Part shown: piece after piece, positions 34,743-43,187 of the stretch
Layout of the letters: each line of letters starts with the position of its first letter
Numbering within the stretch: the first letter of the stretch is position 1
Assembly: GCF_016745425.1 (NCBI RefSeq)
Contig: NZ_JAERVK010000016.1
Span: forward strand, 51,955 to 115,954
Source: Candidatus Methylomicrobium oryzae
Lineage (GTDB): Bacteria > Pseudomonadota > Gammaproteobacteria > Methylococcales > Methylomonadaceae
Length of the DNA: 64,000 nucleotides
Direction of reading: 5' to 3'
Notes under the pieces: generated by a model
Databases searched by the model: none
Seen by the model: only the letters and a program-made list of their open reading frames with translations
Told to the model about the DNA's origin: nothing
Program-made: the position numbers and the translations under genes

Positions 34743-36245
34743 TTACTTCTTCTCGGAAGGCAACTTCGAAACCAGCCGCAGCGACACCGTCAGCCCTTCA
34801 AGCTGATAATGCGGCCTCAGGAAAAATTTCGAAGTGTAATAGCCGGGATTGCCTTCGACTTCTTCAACAACCACTTGCGCTGCGGCCAGCGGCTTGCGCG
34901 CCTTATCCGCCTCGGAAGCCGTGGCCGGGTTGGACTCGACATAATTGCTGATCCATTTATTCAGCCACTTTTCCATATCGTCCCGCTCCTTGAATGAACC
35001 GATCTTGTCCCTGACGATGCATTTCAGGTAATGCGCAAAGCGGCATACCGCAAACAGATACGGAAGACGCGCGGCCAGATTGGCATTGGCGGTCGCGTCC
35101 GGATCGTCATACTCGAACGGTTTCTGCAGCGACTGCGCGCCGATGAAAGCCGCAAAATCGGAATTTTTCTTATGCAGCAGCGGCATGAAACCGTTCTTGG
35201 CCAACTCCGCCTCGCGCCGGTCGCTGATCGCGATCTCGGTCGGACATTTCATGTCGACGCCGCCGTCGTCGGTAGGGAACGTGTGCGTCGGCAGCCCTTC
35301 CACGGCGCCGCCCGACTCGATGCCGCGAATCCGCGAACACCAGCCGTAGAGTTTGAACGCCTTGTTGATATTGGCACCCATCGCATAAGCCGCGTTGGAC
35401 CAGGTATATTTGTTATGGTCGGCATGCTCGACATCTTCCTCGAACGCAAACTCTTCCACCGGCACCGTTTTCGCGCCATACGGCAGACGCGACAGGAAAC
35501 GCGGCATCGTCAGGCCGATATAGCGGGAATCTTCCGATTCGCGCAGCGAACGCCAAGCCGCATAATCCGGCGTCTGAAAGATTTTGGTCAGGTCGCGCGG
35601 ATTGGCCAGTTCCTGCCAGGACTCCATGTTCATCAAGGTCGGCGCCGCTGCGGCGATGAACGGCACATGCGCCGCCGCCGAAATCTGGGCGATCCCGTTC
35701 AGAAATTCGACATCGGTCGGGCGGTGATCGAATTCGAAGTCGCCCACCAAACAACCGAACGGTTCGCCGCCGAATTGGCCGTATTCGTGTTCGTAGATCT
35801 TCTTGAACAACGGGCTCTGGTCCCACGCCGTGCCTTTGAATTTTTTCAGGGTGCCGTGCGTGTCCTTTTTGGAAATATTGAGCACCTTGATTTTTAACAT
35901 CTCGTCGGTTTCGGTGTTATTGACGAGATAATGCAAACCGCGCCAGCTGGCTTCGAGTTTCTGGAAATCCTCGTGATGCATGATCTTGTTGACTTGATCG
36001 CTCAGCCGTTTGTCGATCGCGGCAATCATCGCTTCGATCGATTTAACCGCATCGTCCGAAATCAGGCTGGTTTTCGACAGTGCCTGTTCGGCCAGGGTTT
36101 TGACCGCTTCCTCGACCGCTTCCTTGGCCCGATCCGATTTGGGTTTGAATTCTTTTTGCAGCAACGCGGCAAAATCGCCGCCTTCCCGCGTTTCTGTCGC
36201 CGCGGCAGGAGCTGCGACATCAGCTTGAGTTTCGGTTTCAGCCAT
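34743..36245 (-). CDS. tssC: T6SS contractile sheath large subunit TssC
   Basis: 500 residues, full length. Blocks include DFQKLEASWRGLHYLVNNTE, EYGQFGGEPFGCLVGDFEF, VPFIAAAAPTLMNMESW, GLTMPRFLSRLPYGAKT, FAFEED and the C-terminal KFFLRPHYQLEGLTVSLRLV handshake strand. It forms the cytosolic contractile sheath with TssB, whose gene ends 22 bp upstream. The fused protein at 17541-19076 resembles it but lacks the last part. Confidence 0.97.
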   Translation of the reverse strand: MAETETQADVAAPAAATETREGGDFAALLQKEFKPKSDRAKEAVEEAVKTLAEQALSKTSLISDDAVKSIEAMIAAIDKRLSDQVNKIMHHEDFQKLEASWRGLHYLVNNTETDEMLKIKVLNISKKDTHGTLKKFKGTAWDQSPLFKKIYEHEYGQFGGEPFGCLVGDFEFDHRPTDVEFLNGIAQISAAAHVPFIAAAAPTLMNMESWQELANPRDLTKIFQTPDYAAWRSLRESEDSRYIGLTMPRFLSRLPYGAKTVPVEEFAFEEDVEHADHNKYTWSNAAYAMGANINKAFKLYGWCSRIRGIESGGAVEGLPTHTFPTDDGGVDMKCPTEIAISDRREAELAKNGFMPLLHKKNSDFAAFIGAQSLQKPFEYDDPDATANANLAARLPYLFAVCRFAHYLKCIVRDKIGSFKERDDMEKWLNKWISNYVESNPATASEADKARKPLAAAQVVVEEVEGNPGYYTSKFFLRPHYQLEGLTVSLRLVSKLPSEKK

Positions 36246-36267
36246 TGTTAACTCTCCAGTCTAATTC

Positions 36268-36804
36268 TTATTCGGATGCGCCGAGCGCTTCGGTTTTACT
36301 GCTGTCGCCGGCCGGCTTCGGCGCCGATGCCAGGGACTGCAACAAGGCCGGATCCTGCAGCGCTTTCGCGATCAATTCTTCGGCTCCCCCTTTGCCGTCC
36401 ATGTAGGTCAACAGGTTGGAAAGCTGGGTACGCGCCTTCAACAGCTGATTCAATCCCTCCACCTTGCTGGCAATTGCACCGGGAGAAAAATCGTCCATGC
36501 TTTCGAAAGTAATATCGACGCTCAGGTTGCCTTCGCCGGTCAGGACGTTCGGCACTTGGAAAGCCACCCGCGGCTTCATGGCCTTCAGGCGGTCATTGAA
36601 GTTATCGACATCGATTTCCAGAAAATCCCGTTCCGCAACCGGCGCCAGAGGATCGGCCGGCTTGCCGGACAGGTCGGCCATCACGCCCATCACAAAAGGC
36701 AATTGAATCTTTTTTTCGGCCCCGTAAAGTTCTACGTCGTATTCGATCTGCACTCGCGGTGCCCGATTGCGGGCGATGAATTTTTGACTGCTTTCTTTGG
36801 CCAT
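36268..36804 (-). CDS. tssB: T6SS contractile sheath small subunit TssB
   Basis: 178 residues. Typical blocks: SQKFIARNRAPRVQIEYDVE, QLPFVMGVMADLSGKP, FLEIDVDNFNDRLKAMKPRV, DITFESMDDFSPGAIASKV, LLKARTQLSNLLTYMDGKGG. The C-terminal helix carries the ClpV-binding region in this family. Pairs with TssC from the next gene. Confidence 0.97.
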   Translation of the reverse strand: MAKESSQKFIARNRAPRVQIEYDVELYGAEKKIQLPFVMGVMADLSGKPADPLAPVAERDFLEIDVDNFNDRLKAMKPRVAFQVPNVLTGEGNLSVDITFESMDDFSPGAIASKVEGLNQLLKARTQLSNLLTYMDGKGGAEELIAKALQDPALLQSLASAPKPAGDSSKTEALGASE

Positions 36805-36870
36805 GATTGACTCCTAAAAGTAAATGGGTTGTGGAATCGATGTGCGAGAGGCGCATCGATATCTTTATTC

Positions 36871-37920
36871 TTATGGGTTATTCCGGTTTGTCACGCCGCA
36901 AATCGTTTCCGCCTGTTTCACTGCATCGGGCGCCAGCTCGGACAGAATTTCCATAAAATTCATCGTCAGCATTTTCTTGGCCCGCAGCAGTAGCAAGGGC
37001 ACCGGACTGGAGGGCTCGTAGCGCTCGAAATATTTGCAGATCGCATCGATCGAACGGATCACGTCTTCGCGGCTCTGAATGCCGCCGTTTTTGGCGGGAG
37101 CCCGGCTCGGAACGGCTTCACCCTCCACTCCCGGCATTATCTCGGCTTCAGCGCCTTCGTCCTGCACGGCCTCGGCCCGCTGCTGAATCTTTTCCGCCAA
37201 AAACTTGTTGATGTTGATGAGCATGCCGAGCAGCGGCGCAATATCCGGCGTATTGACGGACCCGGCCTTGTCGGCGACCAGCGCGACGATGTCCTGGAGC
37301 AGCTTCTGCGTTTGTTTGAAATGAGCCGCCTGATTTTTCAGGAAATCGAGCGGCGTGTCGAGGAAAGCGGCTTCGATCAGCGCCATATCGGGGATCTGGT
37401 CGCTTTTGGGAATCACATTGGCCTCGACGTCCCTGGAAAGCTCGATTTCGCGCCAGCAAAAATTGCCGGCCTTGGATTGCGTCAGAGGGAGTTTGCCAAG
37501 CGGGCCGAGTATTTTTTTACCGTCCTTGAGCGTGCCGAGCGTATTCACCCTCAGGATGGGGTAATCGTCTTCCGGATCCTGCCGGGGATGGACTTCTTCC
37601 CAATATTTCGCCAACAGGCCGTGGATCAGCGACAGTCCTTCGTTCAGTCCCGAAATGCCGTCGGTATGGAGCAAAGCGCAGGACAGATGCATCGCAATCT
37701 GAATATCCCGGCTGCGCGTCAGCAGGTCGAGCGCCGAGGCGCGAACTTTTTTCCAGTCGGGCTCGACCTCCGGTACAATTTCACCGCCCATTTGCCGCTC
37801 GCCGACAAATTTCGCCTCATTTTCCAACTGAGCGAAAGCGAAATCGTCCTCCAGGCTTGCACCGCAAGGGGAATCGGGCGCAATTTCGGTTAAGTAATTC
37901 TCTAGGGTAAAGCTGCTCAC
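36871..37920 (-). CDS. tssA: T6SS assembly protein TssA
   Basis: 349 residues. The ImpA N-terminal domain is clear (IAPDSPCGASLEDDFAFAQLE, EPDWKKVRASALDLLTRSRD, LLAKYWEEVHPRQDPEDDYP). The C-terminus (SREDVIRSIDAICKYFERYE, PSSPVPLLLLRAKKML, FMEILSELAPD) is of the short TssA type. It organises baseplate and sheath/tube elongation. It heads the minus-strand T6SS operon, divergent from tagH. Confidence 0.93.
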   Translation of the reverse strand: MSSFTLENYLTEIAPDSPCGASLEDDFAFAQLENEAKFVGERQMGGEIVPEVEPDWKKVRASALDLLTRSRDIQIAMHLSCALLHTDGISGLNEGLSLIHGLLAKYWEEVHPRQDPEDDYPILRVNTLGTLKDGKKILGPLGKLPLTQSKAGNFCWREIELSRDVEANVIPKSDQIPDMALIEAAFLDTPLDFLKNQAAHFKQTQKLLQDIVALVADKAGSVNTPDIAPLLGMLININKFLAEKIQQRAEAVQDEGAEAEIMPGVEGEAVPSRAPAKNGGIQSREDVIRSIDAICKYFERYEPSSPVPLLLLRAKKMLTMNFMEILSELAPDAVKQAETICGVTNRNNP

Positions 37921-38398
37921 TGGTCCACCTGCTGCTGCCGATCGTCACCCGCCTGAACCGCCCGCACCGTTTACCCGGTCAGCCCAGCATTGACTTTAAC
38001 TCTTCCTCTTCGATTCTAACATCAATATATTCGGACATTAAAGGGTTTTATTTATGATCCTTCGATTATTTATTCAGCAGGCAGGAACACGGAAAATCGC
38101 ATAAGCCGACCGTAAGTTCGCCCGCGTGAACCCCCTTGCCCGAGCCTTAAATCATTCGGCTGATGACGGCACTCCGCTCCGCAATCCAAGCAATTCCTCG
38201 TTAAGTAAATCCCCGCCGCTGACGGATAATTTATAGGATTCCGCGCAGCTTGCGTTGATGAACAAGAATACGCTATAGTGGAGCAATGGCTTCCTGGCAG
38301 GGACTTGAGTTCGACAAATGATTTGCTTTGCCCATGGCTAACGTGTGTTCATGTTGGTGAGAAGGTTCCGTAACCGGTAAATCAAAGCGGCGTGTTAA
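37921..38398. other. Divergent control region of the T6SS operons
   Basis: 478 bp without a gene, between tssA (leftward) and tagH (rightward). It must hold the promoters of both T6SS operons. Only the rightward candidate at 38250-38279 is clear. I found no well-spaced sigma-54 (-24/-12) element, and no regulator gene lies nearby. Confidence 0.6.
38250..38279 (+). promoter_or_regulatory. Candidate promoter of the tagH-pppA operon
   Basis: TTGCGT (38250-38255), 18-bp spacer, TATAGT (38274-38279). This leaves a leader of about 110 nt before tagH. Other weaker pairs exist, so the assignment is tentative. Confidence 0.45.
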
Positions 38399-39946
38399 AT
38401 GAAACTTTATTTAAGCATCACATCAGCCGAAGCGAACCCCGGTTTTGCTTCCTCGATCACCCTGGATCACGAAGGCGCAACGATTGGCCGGCTCAGCGAC
38501 AACACGCTGGTCCTCCCCGATCCGAAGAAATATATCTCCGGACATCACGCACAGATTCAATACCGGGCTCCCCACTATTTCATCATTGACACCAGCACGA
38601 ACGGCGTACTGATCAACCTGTCTCCGGTGCCGCTCGGGAACGGCAACAGCGCCATGCTGAACGACGGCGACCGCGTCCAGATCGGCGACTACACGATTTC
38701 GGTCAAACTGCTCGAGTCCTTCCCTGAAGCCTCCCCATTCGACAAGAGGGGATTTTCCGCCGACGATTTCGAAGCCAAATCTTTCGATTTTTCCGATGAT
38801 CCGTTTGCCGAAATCGGCGTAGATGCCATCCAGCAAACGATCGAAGACAATGAGCTGATTCCGTCCGACTGGAAGGACCGGCACGACCCCTTCGACCTGC
38901 CCCTCTTTCAGGATGCTGCTGTGGGTGAACAGGAAACGGGCCGGCCCGATCCGCAAGCGTTCGAGCAAGTCCCGGCGTTTAAAGAAGCGTTCCAACCTTT
39001 TTCCGGCCACGCGGAGGAACCACAGTCCGAAGCGGCCACCGCGCCCGCTTCCACGGCATCGGCCTCCGATATTTTCGGCGCGGATTGGTTTAGCGGCCCC
39101 GGCAAAAACAAAGCCGCCGGCGGAGCCTTGTCCAAGTCATCGCCTTTCGCGGACTTTCCTGTCCCGTCCCCGGAGGAGCCGGATGAAAAAACCAGCCCTC
39201 CGCAGATTCCGACGCCAAAAGCCACCAGAACACCCCCCGTCTTCGAGCCCGAGCCCGAACCGGCGCCGGTATTCGAGAAGACACCGCCGGCCCCTTTGCC
39301 TGAAACGGAAAAACCGGCGCCTGCGGACGATCTCAAGGATGAACTGATCCGCAGTTTTCTCCGCGGCGCGGGCCTCGAAGACAGCCTGAACCCGACGGCG
39401 CTGACTCCGGAATCCTTCCATACCATCGGCAAGATCGTGCGGGAATCCCTCCAGGGCACGCTCGATGTATTGGTCGGCAGGGCCAAAATCAAAAACGAAA
39501 TGCACCTTGACGTGACGACAATCCGCGCCCGGCAGAATAATCCGATCAAATTTTCGGTCAGTGCGGAGGAAGCGATGATCAAACTGCTGACCGTGCAGGA
39601 CAAGGCCTATTTGCAACCCGATGCCGCAATCAAGGAAGTGTTCGACGACATTCGTGCGCATCAGTTTGCGGTGATTGCCGGGATGCGCACCGCACTGCTC
39701 TCGGTGCTCCAGCGTTTCGACCCCAAAAAACTCGAACAGCGCCTGCAGGCCACCAGCCCGATTGCCGCCAGCATCCCGTTTCACAAACAGGCCAAACTGT
39801 GGAGCCTGTTCGAACAGCTTTATAGCGATCTCGGCCGGGAAGCGGAAGACAATTTTTATCACCTGTTCGGGCAGGCTTTCGCAGAAACTTACGAGCAGCA
39901 ACTGCGAAAAATAAAAAGTTCTTCACACGACCAGACTCCCTATTGA
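38399..39946 (+). CDS. tagH: T6SS FHA-domain protein TagH (Fha/ImpI-like)
   Basis: 515 residues. N-terminal FHA domain (about 1-105): ATIGRLSDNTLVLPDPKKYI, SGHHAQIQY, DTSTNGVLINLSP. A long Pro/Glu/Ala-rich linker (about 130-310) leads to the TagH C-terminal domain (about 315-505: DELIRSFLRGAGLED, PESFHTIGKIVRESLQGTLD, NNPIKFSVSAEEAMIKLL). FHA proteins bind phospho-Thr partners such as TssL and relay the PpkA signal to assembly. First gene of the rightward T6SS operon; tssJ starts 1 bp after its stop. Confidence 0.93.
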   Translation: MKLYLSITSAEANPGFASSITLDHEGATIGRLSDNTLVLPDPKKYISGHHAQIQYRAPHYFIIDTSTNGVLINLSPVPLGNGNSAMLNDGDRVQIGDYTISVKLLESFPEASPFDKRGFSADDFEAKSFDFSDDPFAEIGVDAIQQTIEDNELIPSDWKDRHDPFDLPLFQDAAVGEQETGRPDPQAFEQVPAFKEAFQPFSGHAEEPQSEAATAPASTASASDIFGADWFSGPGKNKAAGGALSKSSPFADFPVPSPEEPDEKTSPPQIPTPKATRTPPVFEPEPEPAPVFEKTPPAPLPETEKPAPADDLKDELIRSFLRGAGLEDSLNPTALTPESFHTIGKIVRESLQGTLDVLVGRAKIKNEMHLDVTTIRARQNNPIKFSVSAEEAMIKLLTVQDKAYLQPDAAIKEVFDDIRAHQFAVIAGMRTALLSVLQRFDPKKLEQRLQATSPIAASIPFHKQAKLWSLFEQLYSDLGREAEDNFYHLFGQAFAETYEQQLRKIKSSSHDQTPY

Positions 39947-39947
39947 A

Positions 39948-40454
39948 ATGATGGACAAACGCACATCCCGATCATGCCCACTTTCCCTCGCGATGGCTTT
40001 AGGCTTTTTGTTGCTGGGAGGCTGCGGCTCGGACCCTGAAAAACAGGAGGATAAGGTCGAGGCGCCGGAACCCACGACGAAAGAAATCGAAGCGACAATC
40101 GCGGTTTCCGATACGGTCAATCCCGATATCGACGGGCGTCCCTCGCCGGTCGCGGTACGCATCTACGAGCTGAAAACCCTGGGCAAATTCGAAGTGGGCG
40201 ATTTTTATAAACTGTTCGATGAATACGAGGCCTTTCTAGGCGCCGATCTGATCGCCTCCGAACAATTTCACCTCAAGCCGGGCGACACGAAAACCCTCAA
40301 ACTTAAAGTGCCGCTCGAAACGAACTATTTTGCGGTGACGGCCGCCTACCGCGATTTAGATCGCGCGATCTGGCGCGCTTCCAAGGAACTGGAGGGAAAA
40401 CAAGCGACCCGATTCGAAATCAGGTTGGATGCCTTGAGCATCGGCATTAAATAA
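39948..40454 (+). CDS. tssJ: T6SS outer-membrane lipoprotein TssJ
   Basis: 168 residues with signal LSLAMALGFLLLGGC, lipidated Cys at about 26. The TssJ transthyretin-like fold shows SPVAVRIYELKTLGKFEVGD, FYKLFDEYEAFLGADLIASE and PLETNYFAVTAAYRDLD. It anchors the TssM periplasmic domain to the outer membrane. Translation is probably coupled to tagH. Confidence 0.93.
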   Translation: MMDKRTSRSCPLSLAMALGFLLLGGCGSDPEKQEDKVEAPEPTTKEIEATIAVSDTVNPDIDGRPSPVAVRIYELKTLGKFEVGDFYKLFDEYEAFLGADLIASEQFHLKPGDTKTLKLKVPLETNYFAVTAAYRDLDRAIWRASKELEGKQATRFEIRLDALSIGIK

Positions 40455-40493
40455 TCATCCTCATTGCGCCCATTGGGCACGCAAGGTAAACAT

Positions 40494-41831
40494 ATGTCCT
40501 GGAATAATAAGGTTATCTGGACGGAGGGCATGTTTCTCCGCCCTGTCCACTTTCAACAACAGGAGCGGCATTTCCAGCACTGGGTCGAAGCGCGCTGCGG
40601 AGGATTGCAGTGCTACGCCTGGGGCGTCACCCACCTCGAAATCGATCAGCAGCTGCTGACGCTCGGCAAGTTTGCGGTGACCGCCTGCCGGGGCATTTTT
40701 CCGGACGGCACGCCTTTCAGCATTCCGGACCACGATTCGGCGCCGACGCCGCTGGATGTCGCCACTGATACCAAAGATCAAACCGTCTTTCTGGCGCTTC
40801 CGGTCGGCCGCGTCACCGGCAGGGAAATCGCATGGGGAAACGGCGACGATGAATTGAGCCGTTACCGGATGCGGGAAATCGAGATCAAGGATCTGCAGTC
40901 GCCCTCGGGCCAGGACAGCGCCACCCTGCAAAGCGGTGAAATCCGGTCCCGCTTCCTGCTGGCCCGACAAAACAGGGACGCTTTCGTTGCAATTCCGATC
41001 GCCCGCATCAACGAAATCAAATCCGATAAACAGGTCGTACTCGACAGCCAGTTCATTCCGACCGGCCTCCATGCAGGCGGCGCCGCCCCGTTAAGCGCCT
41101 ATATCCGCGAGATCGAGGGCATTCTGCAGCACCGCGGCAGCGCGCTGGCGCAGCGGCTGGGTTCGCCCGGCGCCGGCGGTGCGGCGGAAATCATCGATTT
41201 TTTGCTGCTGCAGGTCGTGAACCGTTATCAGCCGCTGCTGGCGCACTTCGCCACCGTCCGGGAACTGCATCCGGAAACCTTATACGGTGTCCTGCTGCAG
41301 ATGGTCGGCGAACTCGCGACCATGACCCGGCCCGAGCGCCGGCCCGAGGCTTTTCCGGTGTATAGCCACGAAGATTTAACGGCCTGCTTCCCACCGGTGG
41401 TGGCCGCATTGCGCGAGGCACTGAGCTGGGTATCGGAATCCCGGGCGATACCGATTCCGCTCGAAGAGCATCCGCACCAGATCCGTACGGCGATCATCCC
41501 GGACCGCCAATTACTGCAATCCGCCGAATTCGTGCTCGCCGTCAACGCGCAAATTCCCACCGAAAAACTGATCACTTTACTGCCCCGCCAAACGACCATT
41601 ACCACGGTCGAGAAACTCCGCGATTTCGTGATGGCGCAGGTTCCCGGCATCAAACTCACCACGCTGGCCGTGGCGCCTAAGCAACTGCCCTACCATAAGG
41701 GGATGAGTTATTTCAGACTCGATAAAAACAACCCGCTTTGGCAGGAGCTGGAGAAAAGCGGCACGATCGCGATGCACTTCTCCGGCGAATACCCGGGACT
41801 TGAGCTCGAATTCTGGGCAATCAGAGGATAA
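40494..41831 (+). CDS. tssK: T6SS baseplate-membrane connector TssK
   Basis: ATG 40494 (AAGG 7 nt upstream) gives 445 residues beginning MSWNNKVIWTEGMFLRPVHF, the invariant TssK start; the frame is open further back to 40464. Further blocks: QQERHFQHWVEARCGGLQCY, LHPETLYGVLLQMVGELATM, IPIPLEEHPHQIRTAII, YFRLDKNNPLWQELEKSGTI. Trimers link the TssFG wedge to TssL and TssM at the inner membrane. Confidence 0.95.
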   Translation: MSWNNKVIWTEGMFLRPVHFQQQERHFQHWVEARCGGLQCYAWGVTHLEIDQQLLTLGKFAVTACRGIFPDGTPFSIPDHDSAPTPLDVATDTKDQTVFLALPVGRVTGREIAWGNGDDELSRYRMREIEIKDLQSPSGQDSATLQSGEIRSRFLLARQNRDAFVAIPIARINEIKSDKQVVLDSQFIPTGLHAGGAAPLSAYIREIEGILQHRGSALAQRLGSPGAGGAAEIIDFLLLQVVNRYQPLLAHFATVRELHPETLYGVLLQMVGELATMTRPERRPEAFPVYSHEDLTACFPPVVAALREALSWVSESRAIPIPLEEHPHQIRTAIIPDRQLLQSAEFVLAVNAQIPTEKLITLLPRQTTITTVEKLRDFVMAQVPGIKLTTLAVAPKQLPYHKGMSYFRLDKNNPLWQELEKSGTIAMHFSGEYPGLELEFWAIRG

Positions 41832-41836
41832 TCGTT

Positions 41837-43138
41837 ATGCACTCAGACGACCCGTTTTTTTCCCCGCCGTCCGACGACCGGACCGTCATCCGTCCCGTGC
41901 CGGGCGGCCGGCGAACCACCGTGCAGCCGCCTCCGGCGCCGGAACCGGTGCGGTCCGCCGCAGCCGTCCCGCTGGTAAAACTGGGCCGGCTGAATCCGCT
42001 GGAGCGGGCAGCTTCGGTCCTCTTGGCACTGGTGACGCGGCTGAATACCTCGCATTACCAGGCCGACCCGATGGGACTCAAAAATAAACTGGTCAAGGAA
42101 ATCGAGCAATTTCAACTGGCCGCACAGGCGGAACAGATCGACACGCAAACCATTTCGAGCGCGCGCTACGTGCTTTGTACGGTACTCGACGAAGCGGTGA
42201 TCAATACTCCGTGGGGACACCAGAGCGGCTGGGCGCAACAAAGCCTGTTGAGCATTTTCCATAAAGAAGTGTCCGGGGGCGAACGCTTCTTCGATTTGCT
42301 GAAATCGCTGGCGCAGAATCCCGGAAAGAACCGCTACCAGCTCGAATTGATGTATATCTGCCTGGCGCTCGGATTCGAAGGCCGTTATCGCCTGGTCGAA
42401 GGCGGCAAGAACAAGCTGGCGGGTATCCGCGAGTGGCTGTACCAGATTCTGCAAAAGGAAAGAGGCCTTGCCGAACCGGCCCTGTCCCCGCACTGGCAAG
42501 GCGTGGTGGACCGGCGCAACCCGCTGATCAGGCTGGTGCCGCTGTGGGTGTTCGGCGCGGCCGCCGCCGCCCTGCTCGCGGTCATTTTCAGCCTGTTTTT
42601 ATTGAAGCTGAACCATGAATCCGATCCCGTGTTTGCAGCGATCCACGCGATCAAACCGCCGGTCATCCAAGTCGCCGAACAGGAACCGTTGCCTCCGCCA
42701 GCCGCGGAACCGCAGTTGACCTTATCGGGCCTGCTCGCGAACGAAATCGCGCTCAAACTTCTGAATGTCACCGAACTTACGCATCGCAGCATCGTAACGC
42801 TGCAAAGCGACAATCTGTTCGAATCGGGCAGCAGCGCCGTCAATCCCAAGATCTACCCGCTCCTGTACCGGATCGCCGAATCGCTGAACCAATTGCCCGG
42901 ACAGGTGCTGATCACCGGACATTCGGACAACGCCCCGATCCGCAGCGCCCGCTTTCCTTCCAATTGGCATCTTTCCAAGGCGCGCGCCGAAGCGGTTGCC
43001 GAAGTGATCGAACAGAACCTCAAATCGCCCGACAGAACGACCATCGAAGGCAAATCCGACCTCGAACCGGTGGCTTCCAATGCAACCCGCGAAGGTAAAG
43101 CCAGGAACCGGCGCGTTGAAGTCACCCTGTTGAAATAA
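41837..43138 (+). CDS. tssL: T6SS membrane protein TssL with C-terminal OmpA domain
   Basis: 433 residues. A disordered tail (1-45) carries SDDRTVIRP (Thr16) and RTTVQP (Thr28). The cytosolic DotU domain includes NPLERAASVLLALVTRLN, YVLCTVLDEAVINTPWG and YQLELMYICLALGFEGRY. One transmembrane helix (VPLWVFGAAAAALLAVIFSL, about 235-256) leads to a periplasmic OmpA/MotB domain (VLITGHSDNAPI, NWHLSKARAEAVA, NRRVEVTLL) that binds peptidoglycan. In Agrobacterium a TssL N-terminal Thr is phosphorylated by PpkA and read by Fha, and the tail here fits that role. AGAGGA lies 8 nt before ATG. Confidence 0.95.
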   Translation: MHSDDPFFSPPSDDRTVIRPVPGGRRTTVQPPPAPEPVRSAAAVPLVKLGRLNPLERAASVLLALVTRLNTSHYQADPMGLKNKLVKEIEQFQLAAQAEQIDTQTISSARYVLCTVLDEAVINTPWGHQSGWAQQSLLSIFHKEVSGGERFFDLLKSLAQNPGKNRYQLELMYICLALGFEGRYRLVEGGKNKLAGIREWLYQILQKERGLAEPALSPHWQGVVDRRNPLIRLVPLWVFGAAAAALLAVIFSLFLLKLNHESDPVFAAIHAIKPPVIQVAEQEPLPPPAAEPQLTLSGLLANEIALKLLNVTELTHRSIVTLQSDNLFESGSSAVNPKIYPLLYRIAESLNQLPGQVLITGHSDNAPIRSARFPSNWHLSKARAEAVAEVIEQNLKSPDRTTIEGKSDLEPVASNATREGKARNRRVEVTLLK

Positions 43139-43187
43139 TTTTCGAGGACGCTGCTGCGCGGATGATCGACCCAGGATTTTACCGATA

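Noticed and set aside
38290..38330. Possible sigma-54 promoter before tagH (TGGCAGGGACTTGAG)
   Set aside because: The -24/-12 spacing is one base off and the -12 GC is missing. No sigma-54 activator gene is present in the window.
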